A stretch of DNA of 11,008 bases from Gonium pectorale (Eukaryota > Chlorophyta > Chlorophyceae > Chlamydomonadales > Volvocaceae): positions 119,645 through 130,652 of the forward strand of contig LSYV01000079.1 in NCBI GenBank assembly GCA_001584585.1. The letters run 5' to 3'. Position 1 is the first letter of the stretch. Each line of letters starts with the position of its first letter. Positions 1 to 8,151 of this stretch are shown here, piece by piece. The notes below the pieces were generated by a model. The model searched no databases, had not been told where the DNA came from, and saw only the letters and a list, made by a program, of their open reading frames with translations. Both the position numbers and the translations under genes were made by a program.

Positions 1-745
1 GATCCCGGCGACCGCTCCTGGCGGCAGCGATACTGCCGGCGGCGCTGCCGCTAGTGAGCCTGGCGGCGCCGTCGAGGGGGTCTGAGACGACCCGCCGGTC
101 GTTGGCGCCGGCATTGGGGGCCTGGCGACCGCTCCTGGTGGCAACGACACTGCTGGCGGTGCTGCTGCAAGTAATCCTGGCGGCGCCGTTGAGGGTGGCT
201 GAGAGGCGCCATCGGTTGCTGGCGCCGGCATTGGGGGACCGGCGACCGCTCCTGGCGGCAACGACACTGCCGGCGGTGCTGCTGCAAGTAATCCTGGCGG
301 CGCCGTTGAGGGTGGCTGGGGGTCTCCGTCAGTCACCGGCGGCGGCATTGGGGGCCCGGCGACCGCTGCTGGTCCTGGCGGCGCCGTCGAAGGTGGCTGG
401 GGGTCTCTGTCAGTCGCCCGCGGCGGCATTTCGGGCCTGGCGACCGCTCCTGGCGGCAGCGACCGTGCAGGCGGCGCTGCCACTAGTGAGCCTGGCGGCG
501 CCGTCGAGGGTGGCTGAGAGACGACGCCAGTGAATGGCGCCGGCATCGGGGGCCCGGCGACGGCTCCTGGCGGCAGCCGCACTGCCGGCGGTGCTGCCGC
601 AAGTAATCCTGGCGGCATCATCGAGGGGGGCTGAGGATCTCCGTCGGTCGCCCGCGGCGGCAATGGAGGCCCGGCGAACGCTCCTGGCGGCAGCGGAGCT
701 CCCATCAAGGACCCTGGCGGCGGCCCCGATGGTGGTATCTCGCCA
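1..745 (-). repeat. 117-bp tandem repeat (39-residue Pro/Ala units)
   Basis: The landmark ggcgaccgctcctgg or a close variant starts at 7, 124, 241, 358, 439, 556 and 673. Five of the six steps are exactly 117 bp; the 358 to 439 step is 81 bp, consistent with one unit lacking 36 bp (12 codons), which keeps the frame. On the minus strand each unit reads roughly QPPSTAPPGLLAAAPPAVSL followed by PPGAVAGPPMPAPATDG. The last copies are more diverged, and the array continues past the left edge. Confidence 0.9.
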
Positions 746-1904
746 GTAGCTGTAGATGGCCGTGCAGGAGGCCCTGCAGCAGCTAACGGTGTTGACGTTT
801 CCGACGGCGGTGCTGCCACAGGTGATTCTGGCGCCGACTGTGGGGGCGAAAGGCTGCCGCTAGCCACAGGCGGTGGTCCCGTTGGGCTCTGGCCATTCGC
901 ATCGGGAAGTGATGGTGGGGACAGCAGTGACAGTGGCAGTGGCGGAAGCGAGCCCACAACGCTGCCCTCACCTGCTGAAGGCAGTGTCCCGGCCGGCGGC
1001 CCGGCCATGAGGTGAGGGCTTTGTGGGCTGGGAGGAAGCTGTATGCTGTCCCTAAAGGGCATCGACGGTCGGGGAGGCGCGCCACCAACGGGAGCTCCGC
1101 CAGACATCTGGCCAGTTGGAGGGTGAACGCCGAGGGACGCTGGGGGCGCCGGCGGGCCGGGCGGCGGGGCTGGCAGCGCCCTGGGAATGTAGGCTGGGGC
1201 CGGGCTGGGTGGACCCGAGCTGCCGCCAGGTGACGTGGGAGGCATCGTGCTCAACGGATATCCAGGCGCGGCGCTTGGGGGCTCCGGGCTGGTGATAGCT
1301 GGAGACGTCAAGTACAGTGGTGCTTGGCTAGTGGGAGGCGGAGACAGCAGTGATGGTGGAGAAGGTGGCACAGGACTAGGAGGCTGTGGGCTGGGTGGCG
1401 TTGGTGACGGCGGAGATGGCGGCACAGGGCTGGGCGGATACGGTGGCGCAGGGCTAGGAGGCTCCGGACTGGGTGGCGTTGGTGATGGCGGAGATGGCGG
1501 CACAGGGCTGGGCGGATGCGGTGGCGCAGGGCTGGGAGGCTCCGGACTGGGTGGCGTTGGTGACGGCGGAGATGGCGGCACAGGGCTGGGCGGATACGAT
1601 GGCGCAGGGCTGGGAGGCTCTGGGCTGGGAGGTTTCAGGCTCGGCGGAGCCGGGCAGGGAGGCTCCGGGCTCGGCGGAAGGGGAACTATCGGGTACGGTG
1701 GTGCGGGGCTCGGGGGATACGGAGGCGGCGAAGCAATCGGCTCGGCCTCCGGGGGGTCTGGGAACGCCGAGTACCCGGGTGATAGGTACTGCGGGCTACC
1801 ATACATCGATGGTTGGTCTCGAAACCACGCGGAACCGGAGCAGACAGTTGCAGGCAGATGCTCCCAGGCCGGAGGTGGGCCCCTCGCGCAGGGGCGGAGG
1901 GCTC
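1..1904 (-). CDS. Long proline-rich (hydroxyproline-rich glycoprotein-like) protein, partial, C-terminus off left edge
   Basis: One minus-strand frame is open without a stop from position 1 to 1935; the upstream in-frame stop is at 1936-1938. It spans two unrelated repeat arrays in the same phase, which is strong evidence for this strand and frame. From the N-terminal side it reads a Tyr/Pro stretch (MYGSPQYLSPGY), then about 100 residues of PPSPxPPSP repeats, a less regular Pro/Ser/Leu/Gly linker, and a 39-residue Pro/Ala repeat running off the window. PPSP blocks are the hallmark of algal wall and matrix hydroxyproline-rich glycoproteins, so an extracellular rod is likely. The Cys-rich flanking domain of pherophorins is not visible, so I do not call it one. 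The start is uncertain: ATG at 1806 works within this exon, while an acceptor (ATGCAG) just upstream of 1904 joins in phase 1 to an upstream piece at 2154-2316. No convincing signal peptide is attached. The opposite strand reads as Gly-rich or Leu/Ala-rich frames, which I take as shadows. Confidence 0.62.
1384..1640 (-). repeat. 78-bp tandem repeat (26-residue PPSP units)
   Basis: The landmark ggtggcgttggtga recurs at 1394, 1472 and 1550, exactly 78 bp apart, with only scattered single-base differences. On the minus strand each unit reads PPSPVPPSPPSPTPPSPEPP then SPAPPY or SPAPPH. Degenerate versions extend to about 1340 on one side and 1720 on the other. High identity between copies suggests recent duplication or homogenisation. 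Confidence 0.92.
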
Positions 1905-2153
1905 CTGCATGCAGCCAGTACCCGGGGGCCGGGCGTCAGACCGCGAGAGTTCCACGACTTCATAACGCGACCTTAGTCGCCGGACAGGGAGGGAGAGTGG
2001 ATGGGCACCGCTCTGCATTCGACACCTCCTCATCGGCATGTCGTACCCAGCGTTCTTTGCGTGGATTGGGTCGTTTGCAGCAGTACACAGTGCTGATTGC
2101 CGCTGCCCCTGGCGGGTGGGGTGTTGTGCGTGTCTGACTTGCGGTCCACGCAC

Positions 2154-2316
2154 CGGTCCGGCAGACGTAGGCGCGGCGCAGCCAGCAGGGCGTGCGCAGC
2201 ATTATGGTGCTGCTGCCGCCACCGCCACCTCCAGAGGAGCCGGCGGGGGCGCCGTCATCGTCATCCCAGGCCAGAAGGTTCGTCCGTCTGCCTGGCGGTG
2301 CAACGCGTCCGTCCAT
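2154..2316 (-). CDS. Candidate upstream exon of the proline-rich protein gene
   Basis: An ATG at 2316 opens a minus-strand frame that reaches a donor-like GTGCGT after position 2154 in phase 1. The acceptor at the 1904/1905 boundary is also phase 1, so a 249-bp intron (1905-2153) would join the two and give at least 689 codons in the window. The encoded piece holds an acidic DDDD run, a Gly/Ser run and Cys-containing MLRTPCWLRR. It does not look like a signal peptide, which argues against it being the true N-terminus of a secreted protein. Phase agreement alone has a one-in-three chance of being accidental. Confidence 0.28.
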
Positions 2317-2779
2317 GTGCGCGGGCGGACGGGCGAGCGGGAGGAAGGGACGACAGCAGCAGTCTGACAGGTGTCAAGCGGGTAGCGCCATAGCAACTTG
2401 GAAACCGAACCAACGCTTCGGAAAGGAGCACCAAAGCGGGCCATGGACGCGCTGTGACGTGCGGCTCTGGGGCACCGGAAGGCCGGCATGCGCTAGGGAG
2501 GTGGGGGGTAGGAGCCCAGGGCAGTCAAGGAGGCAGGCGTGCGGGTGGGGGGCAGGGACCAGCGCGTGCTCACGCCGGTAGCGGGTTTGTGCAACCGTCA
2601 TGGCGTCTGCCTCGGCCGCGACGACTTGCAGGCATGCAACGGGAACACCGGGTTCACCGGCGGAAGTAAGCAAAGGGAAAAAAAGAAACCTGCGAAGAAA
2701 GAGGGCCACATTGTCCTACCCGCTCCCATGCGCACAATGCTCGCCATCCGTGCACGGGCCACCGACCGTGCTGCGCTGC

Positions 2780-2780
<1 letters not shown>

Positions 2781-2804
<24 letters not shown>
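2781..2804. repeat. (GT)12 microsatellite
   Basis: Twelve uninterrupted GT dinucleotides followed by GCGCGCG. GT/CA tracts are common in Chlamydomonas-type nuclear genomes, mostly in non-coding DNA. It makes a His-Thr run in one minus-strand frame, which I regard as non-coding. Confidence 0.97.
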
Positions 2805-2812
<8 letters not shown>

Positions 2813-2991
2813 CGGTGCAAGTCCACGTAGTGCGTGCTAGGCGGACACCCATCGTGCTCAGCAGACACCCAACACAGGGTCCTATCCTTCGCGCCTGCAG
2901 TCCCTGTCGTGGTGCCGCTGCCGCCGATCGGCGCGAGGCGCGAGTAGACGCTGGCGCAGTCGCCGCTGCCCGGGGGGTCTCCTTCCCGCAC

Positions 2992-3152
2992 CCAGCACTC
3001 CGAGCCTGAGGGGCGCCAGCCAGCGAACGTCCAGATGGCGCACAAGTCATTGATTGACACTTGACAGCAGCTATCGTACACATAGTCGGGGGGGGGGTAT
3101 TGTTGTATGAGGTCTAACAAGAGGGACTCGCTCGTCATGTACAGGACAAGGG
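2992..3152 (-). other. Exon-like minus-strand segment of unknown identity
   Basis: A good acceptor, with pyrimidine-rich tttgcccttccttgcag read on the minus strand, ends just before 3152. An open frame then runs to a possible donor (TGG/GTGCGG) at 2992. It would encode about 53 residues starting LVLYMTSESLLLDLIQQYPP and containing four Cys and three Trp (for example CAIWTFAGWRP). I do not recognise a family. It lies on the same strand as the proline-rich gene and might be one of its upstream exons or part of a separate gene. Coding status is doubtful because some codons rare in GC-rich algae (TTA, TCA, ATA) are used. Confidence 0.18.
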
Positions 3153-4628
3153 CTGCAAGGAAGGGCAAATCCGGCTGGTGCTGTGCAGAGCAGTGGCGTG
3201 ATTATCAAATGCCGCCTGCCTATCTACCATTGCCCGTCTGTGGCCCTGTCTGGAACCCAAGGTTTCTCAGCTCAACCAGCGGGATCAAACCATGCATGCA
3301 TGCTTCCAAACATGACCCGGACCAGCCGCCTGAAGCCGGACTAGCCCGTGCTGCAACGCACCCACCCGAGCAAAGGGTGGCCAGCGCGCTGCGCTCATCC
3401 GGTTCCACCCAGCCCGCCAAGCTGGTGTTGAACAGGAGGGAGCAAGTCCTCACGGCGGCGCCATATTCCTGGAATAAGCGGCGCAGCAGGAACGGCAGAA
3501 GGCAAGCGCAGCCGGAGTTGATGGGTAGGGCCTGGGATCACGGCGCTGTCGGATGGGCGAGGCAGCAGGGGGCCTGGGGAGCTCGGCGCCGGGCGACGCG
3601 TGGCCGCGCAAGAACCGGGCTGCCGCACTACAGCTGCACCGTGCGCCTCCACTCTTCACAGCGTACGTACGGATTGGGCAAATGCTTTGCAGCGTGACCC
3701 GGGGGAGCTGCTGGGACGGTGCGCACCTCGCCAGCTGGGAAGAACGCGAATCCGGGCAGGGTTGCGGCGGTTTTCAACGGGCCGTGGGCGAGTAGGGCCC
3801 ATATCACCAGTATAAGAGTGCAGCAGGTGATCCATTCTTGCCGCCTTCGGCGGCTGACCCGACTGGGCGCCGCCGTGTTGGACGCTGAGCAAGCTACGGT
3901 CCAGGCCAATGATGATGATGCCGCCAGTCGTCGGCAGAAAAGACTAGGACGGTGGCCTTTAACGTGGAATTGGGATGTCAACATTTGTGGTTACTCAGTG
4001 TGTCCGCTTCGGTATGTCCATGGGAGCAAGGACAGGTCACGTCGAGGATGACAACCATGTTGAGGACTCGCATCGATCGCAGGCGGTACTGTTCCTCGTG
4101 AGTTTGAATAGAAGAGAAGCTGCGGTATGTCGACATCGTCGAGGCAGGAGGAACGGGCGCGGGGACTCCGGGGAGGCTGAAGGTGTACGGGTCAGGGTAT
4201 GACACGACAGCAGGATTGTAGCGAGACTTTCAACTCACACATGTACATCGGTACACCTGTAATCAAATTTAAACTCTAGCGTTGCCATACAATGGTCCCG
4301 AAACCCGGTTAACAGTAACTACGCAACGGTGGACACAATGCACGTCTATCGCTGCAACCATACAGAGAGCAGAAGCCACCTACAACAATAGAGGACCAGC
4401 CATGAGTTCTAGCAGGTGCCAGCGCTACGATGTCTGCAGGGAGTCGCAGTTGAAAGATGCAAATTATATTTTGGTCAAGCCGATCGATATGATTACCGAG
4501 ATGAAGTTAACCCGTACATGACACTGGCACGCACGCGAGTTTGCGCTGTCACATTTAGCTGAACTGAGCGTCGGCACTTGGGGCTACGGAATCCCCACAG
4601 CGATCGCCGGTTGACCCGGACTGGGACA

Positions 4629-7600
4629 ATGCGCGCCGGAAAGGGGCATATACCGGCGACGTGGGCTTGCACTCGCCACAGCCTCCCGCCGTCTGGAGGC
4701 GTCAGCCTCGGACATTCGGCTACCTCAGTGCAGGGTTGTGCTGTCTCACAACGGGCAGCAGGCGGCGGCGCAGGCCCATTGGCGCGGGACGGGCGGCGTC
4801 CGCCAGTGCAGCCGCAGCGACAGCCGTCGGGGGCTGAACGGGACTGGCCGCCCAGTCGTGAGGCGGCGCCACCGCTGAAGCAGTGGCGGAACCAACCGCC
4901 GCAGCGGAGTCAACGTCAGGGCGACACCGAATCCCGCACCCCTTCAGGCGGCTCGGCATCCGACCTCCCTGCTAGGGAGGGCGACGGGGATGGGAGGGCC
5001 GCCGCTGGTCGCGCACCCCGCAGCCGCCCTCAACAGAGTGGCGCCGCTGCCGTTGCCGGCGGCCCCGGCATCATCGCTAGGCCAGGCGCCATCCGTCGCG
5101 GCAGCAGCAGCAGCGACGGAGCAGCTCGCGGAGGCGCCGGCGGCGGCCGCGACGACCCGGGGCCAAACAGCCGGCGGCAGCCGATGAGCCGGGAGACGGC
5201 CCCGGCGGCGGCCCGTAAGCGGGAGCTGTCGGAGCGGGACCACGAGCGCGGCGCGGCGGGCATAAGCACTCCCGGCCTCGAGCTAACGCAATCCTCCTCG
5301 GGCCGCCGAGGCGACGGCGACAGAGGCAGCGGCGGCGGCGGCAGCGGCGGCGGTGGGGGTGGCCGCGGCGTCCAGGGCCGACGTGCTGAGGGCCGCGTGG
5401 CGCCCACGGTGGACCCGGCGGAGCTGGCTCGGGAGCTGTGGTTCCTCGAGAGGCGCGAGATCGCGGAGGCCGCCGTCCGCGGCGCGCACCCGCGCCTGGC
5501 TGGGGCGCAAGGCCGCCGCTTCGCGCCGCTAGGCCCGCTTGGCGACAGGCAGGGCGGTGGTAGCGGTGGCAGCGGCGATGACGGCGGTGACGACGAATGG
5601 CCGAACGGCTGGAGGCGGACCGGCGGCGCCGCCGCTGCCGGCAGGGACGGTGACGGTGCCGGAGGCGGCGGCAGGTTCCTTCACGATTTTCGTGGGGAGG
5701 TGTGGAGGGAGGGGCCGGCGGGCGGGCCGCCGAGGTACCGGTTCCTCATGGTCAGCGACGAGGCACCGCCGGCGGCAGGGCAACCGCTGGCCGCTGCTGC
5801 GGGCGCGGGAGGACTGGCGGACGGAAGCGGGGACAGGGCGCAGGCGAGCGGGCGGGTGCGGCCCGTGTCACCGGCTGCCTCGAAGCCGACGACAGCGGCT
5901 CCAGTGACGGCGCCGCCCCGGCAAGGGGGAGGCAAATCAGAGGGAACGCATCCCACCCAAATCAATCCTAGCGGTACGCTGCAGAATCGGCAGCAGCCGC
6001 AACGACAACAGGAGCCGCAGCAGCCGCAGCAGCCGCAGCAGCCGCAGCCGGCGGCACCCAAGGGATCAACCGCGGAGCCGCGGGTTGTCGCCGAGGGCTC
6101 TGACCGGGATGAAAAGAAGTCGCCTGAACAGCCGCAGCCGCGGCCTCAGCCCGACGACCCATCGCCACCAGCGGCAGCAGCGCCGCTGCCGTCCCCGCGG
6201 ACGGATGGTCAGGCAAGCACCTCGTGGCAGCCGCAATCGGGGCGAGGTCCGTCGGCTCGCAGCAACGCCACACATAGCGGGCCCTCCTTTCAGCCCGGGG
6301 GAGGGCCCATGGCTCAGTCCGGAGCCAAGGCGCCCGCGGCGGCGGCTTCCTCGGACGCCGCGGCGGCCTCGCGGCGGCAGCGCTACGACTACAGGCTGCG
6401 CCTGGACCCGGCTGCGCCCGCGCAGACCATGGCTGGCGTGCTGGTGGAGGTGAGGAGACAGCGAGAGGGCAATAGGGCACGGAGGAGGGTGAGGGTGAGG
6501 CAAGGCGCGAAGCGGGGGAGAGAGAGCGTCGGGGTTGCAGGGTTGGGGGCTTCATTGGGGTTGCCTCACGGGGCCGGACTGGTGGGGCGCTTGTGGGGCG
6601 GCGTTACGGCCGGGTGCCGGCCCTACCGAGCCCCCATCATCACTCGGCCGTAGAAAGATAAATACGGATGGATGGATGGGTGGATGGATGGGTGGATGGA
6701 TGGGTGGGTGGGTTGGATGAATGAGTGGGTGCACGCAGGAAGGGCACGAACGGGGCTGCCGTAGTGCCGTTAGCACAAAATGACCAACGTTTTAATGCAT
6801 GGTCAAGGACAGCGGCGCCGCTGCAGTGCGGCGCGCGGGATGAGGGGGCACAGCCTGAGTCGCGGTCCCGGTGGCGCTCCATCGCAGGCGCTAGGCCGCC
6901 ACGAGGTGGTCCTCAGCGAGGTGGTGGGCGGCGGCGAGCTGCACCGGGCGCTCCACATCATCGCCACCGCGCGGGAGCTCATGCGGCAGGGCCGGGCGCG
7001 GCAGGGGCCGCCCGTGCCGCCCCAGGACCAGGACCTGGACCTGGGGCGGTCGCTGCCAGGGGACCTGGGGGTGCAGGTGCTGCTGCCCAAGCAGCCCTAC
7101 ATACGGTCCCGCCAGCGGAACGGCGGCAGCGAAGGCAGCGACTCGGACCGCAATGGCGGTGGCGCCGGCGGCAGCCGCGTGTGGAGGCTGTACACGCATC
7201 GAGTTCCGGCGGCCGCAGTCAGCGGAGGGGAAGGCGGCGGCGGCAGCGGCGGTGGCGGCGGCCGGGCCCGCTTGGTGGTGCCGGCTGAGCCGCCTGTGCG
7301 GCTGCACGTCACCGGGGAGCAGACCGCCCGGGAGGTGGCGGACGTGCTGGGGCCGGCGGTGGTGCGGGATGGGCAGGTGGCGCTGCTCGCAGGTGGGTCG
7401 GTGGGTCCGTGGGTTGGTTGGCCTGAGGACCCGTGGGTCGGTCGGTCGGCCGGCCTGCTCAGCGCACGCGCGTGTTCGCTGTCTCAGTCCCTCCGTCCCT
7501 TTCAGCTACACTGACTTGACGCGTGCCTGAGTGCCTTGGCCCACTCCCTGCCATCCCACGACTGGGTCTCCCCCGCGGCGTTGCTCCCATCGTCAACCGC

Positions 7601-8151
7601 CCCACCCAACCAATGTACGATGCAAACTGCGTGCCCCAAGCCGTACCGTAGACCGGCAGACCCGCAGACGCGCATGCACCAAGGGCAGGCGGGGCATAGG
7701 CGAGCAAGACATGATCCGTTCCCGTACACTTCGTGACCTCGTCCCCCTCGTGACCCCGTCCCCCTCGTGACCCGGGTGAGCAGGCCGCGACGCACTGGTG
7801 GTGGCGCTTACAGCGGTGGTGCTAACGCGCGGCTGGCTGGCAGCCGGCAGACCCGGGGACAGCCCGGGCGCGGGACAGCAGCCCGACGTCGGCCGCCCAG
7901 GGAAACAACCGCACCGCCGCCAGCAGCAGCAGCTGCTGCTGCGGGATCTCGACGTCGCTGTGTTTCCATCACGGGCTGGCGGCCCTGCAGATGGGGACGG
8001 GGACGTGGGCGGAGGCGACAATGGCGGCGCTGGAGAGGGGAAGGGGACGGCGGGCGGGGCGGGCGGGCTGCGGCTGCTGGTGCGGCTGTGTCGGGGCTCG
8101 CGGCCGGACGTCCCGGTGCTGGGCCAGGATGAGATGCTCATGCCCGCGTGA
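4629..8151 (+). CDS. Protein with low-complexity N-terminal region and two tandem SpoVS-like (Alba-fold) domains; 3 exons
   Basis: Model: join(4629..6449, 6888..7392, 7784..8151), 897 codons plus stop. An in-frame TGA at 4560-4562 makes ATG 4629 the first start unless an upstream exon exists. Intron 1 is phase 0 and intron 2 phase 1, both matching. Residues 1 to about 585 are Gly/Ala/Gln/Arg/Pro-rich with one less biased patch at about 258-290. Residues about 586-713 read [50 protein letters not shown] and [10 protein letters not shown]. Residues about 744-880 read [44 protein letters not shown] and GLRLLVRL. Both follow the strand-helix-strand-helix-strand-strand order of bacterial SpoVS, a family of about 86 residues with VAGALAGVLRERG and GAGALNQAVKA motifs. 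Both are stretched by low-complexity inserts. SpoVS affects sporulation in Bacillus and has an Alba-like fold, so nucleic-acid binding is an inference. The first 50 or so residues lack Asp and Glu and are basic and Ser-rich, so an organelle transit peptide is possible. Confidence 0.72.
5991..6052 (+). repeat. CAG/CCG-rich run encoding Gln/Pro tract
   Basis: Repeated cagcagccg units within exon 1 encode a QQPQ-type tract (residues about 455-475 of the SpoVS-like protein). Further Gln/Pro-rich sequence follows. This is a slippage-prone, disordered linker; length variation between strains would be expected. Confidence 0.8.
6450..6887 (+). other. Intron 1 of the SpoVS-like gene (438 bp, phase 0)
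   Basis: The donor is GAG/GTGAGG and the acceptor ATCGCAG/GCG. Splicing joins VLVE to ALGRHE and so restores the first helix of the first SpoVS-like domain without a frame change. Reading through would give a frame ending in a stop at 6651-6653 with no domain. The intron contains the GGAT/GGGT minisatellite. Confidence 0.72.
6666..6720 (+). repeat. G-rich minisatellite, 12-bp unit ggatggatgggt
   Basis: Three near-perfect 12-bp units, then gggtgggtgggttgg, inside intron 1. The spacing of GGG runs could permit a G-quadruplex on the coding strand of the pre-mRNA. That is an inference from sequence only. Confidence 0.88.
7393..7783 (+). other. Intron 2 of the SpoVS-like gene (391 bp, phase 1)
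   Basis: The donor is GCAG/GTGGGT and the acceptor GTGAGCAG/GC. The split codon becomes GGC (Gly), giving LLAG followed by [13 protein letters not shown], which reconstitutes the conserved Gly and second helix of the second SpoVS-like domain. The intron is rich in GGT/GTGGGTCGG near its start and has a 17-bp duplication near its end. In-frame stops occur in the unspliced sequence, supporting removal. Confidence 0.7.
7735..7768 (+). repeat. 17-bp tandem duplication in intron 2
   Basis: Two adjacent copies of gacc(t/c)cgtccccctcgt differ at one base; the next bases begin a third copy (gaccc). The pyrimidine-rich character may contribute to the 3' splice site, which lies 15 bp further on. Confidence 0.88.

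Larger units (their letters stand above)
2317..4628. other. Region with no defensible gene; intergenic or split between 5' regions of divergent genes
   Basis: No long frame here shows recognisable domains. Features seen are a GT microsatellite (2781-2804), a run of ten G (3088-3097), an ATGC run near 3293-3303, and several exon-like minus-strand pieces. One is an ATG at 2711 followed by a very hydrophobic MWPSFFAGFFFSLCLLPP. Another is a hydrophobic run (ITCCTLILVIWALLA) inside an open frame at 3628-3984, followed by a GAG/GTGCGC donor-like site. A third is a Ser/Pro/Tyr-containing frame at 3978-4205 starting MSYPDPYTFSLPGVPAP. They cannot be joined convincingly. Positions 4200-4560 are noticeably less GC-rich than the rest and probably include upstream control sequence of the plus-strand gene. 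A TGTAA occurs on the plus strand at about 4256-4260 without an evident gene before it. Confidence 0.5.

Noticed and set aside
54..749. Plus-strand Leu/Ala-rich frames over the 117-bp array
   Set aside because: They use non-ATG starts and are cut by stops at 531-533 and 747-749, whereas the minus-strand frame is uninterrupted and continues into the PPSP region.
1321..1904. Naming the proline-rich protein a pherophorin
   Set aside because: The PPSP rod fits, but no Cys-patterned pherophorin domain is visible on the N-terminal side and the C-terminal side is outside the window.
1235..2137. Plus-strand Gly-rich frame of about 300 codons
   Set aside because: It is the complement of the PPSP-encoding minus strand. 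Its later part loses all repeat character, and the minus frame continues through the second array, which this one does not.
3107..3697. Plus-strand open frame of 196 codons
   Set aside because: Biased, domain-free composition and no supporting splice or start context. It is typical of chance open frames in GC-rich DNA.
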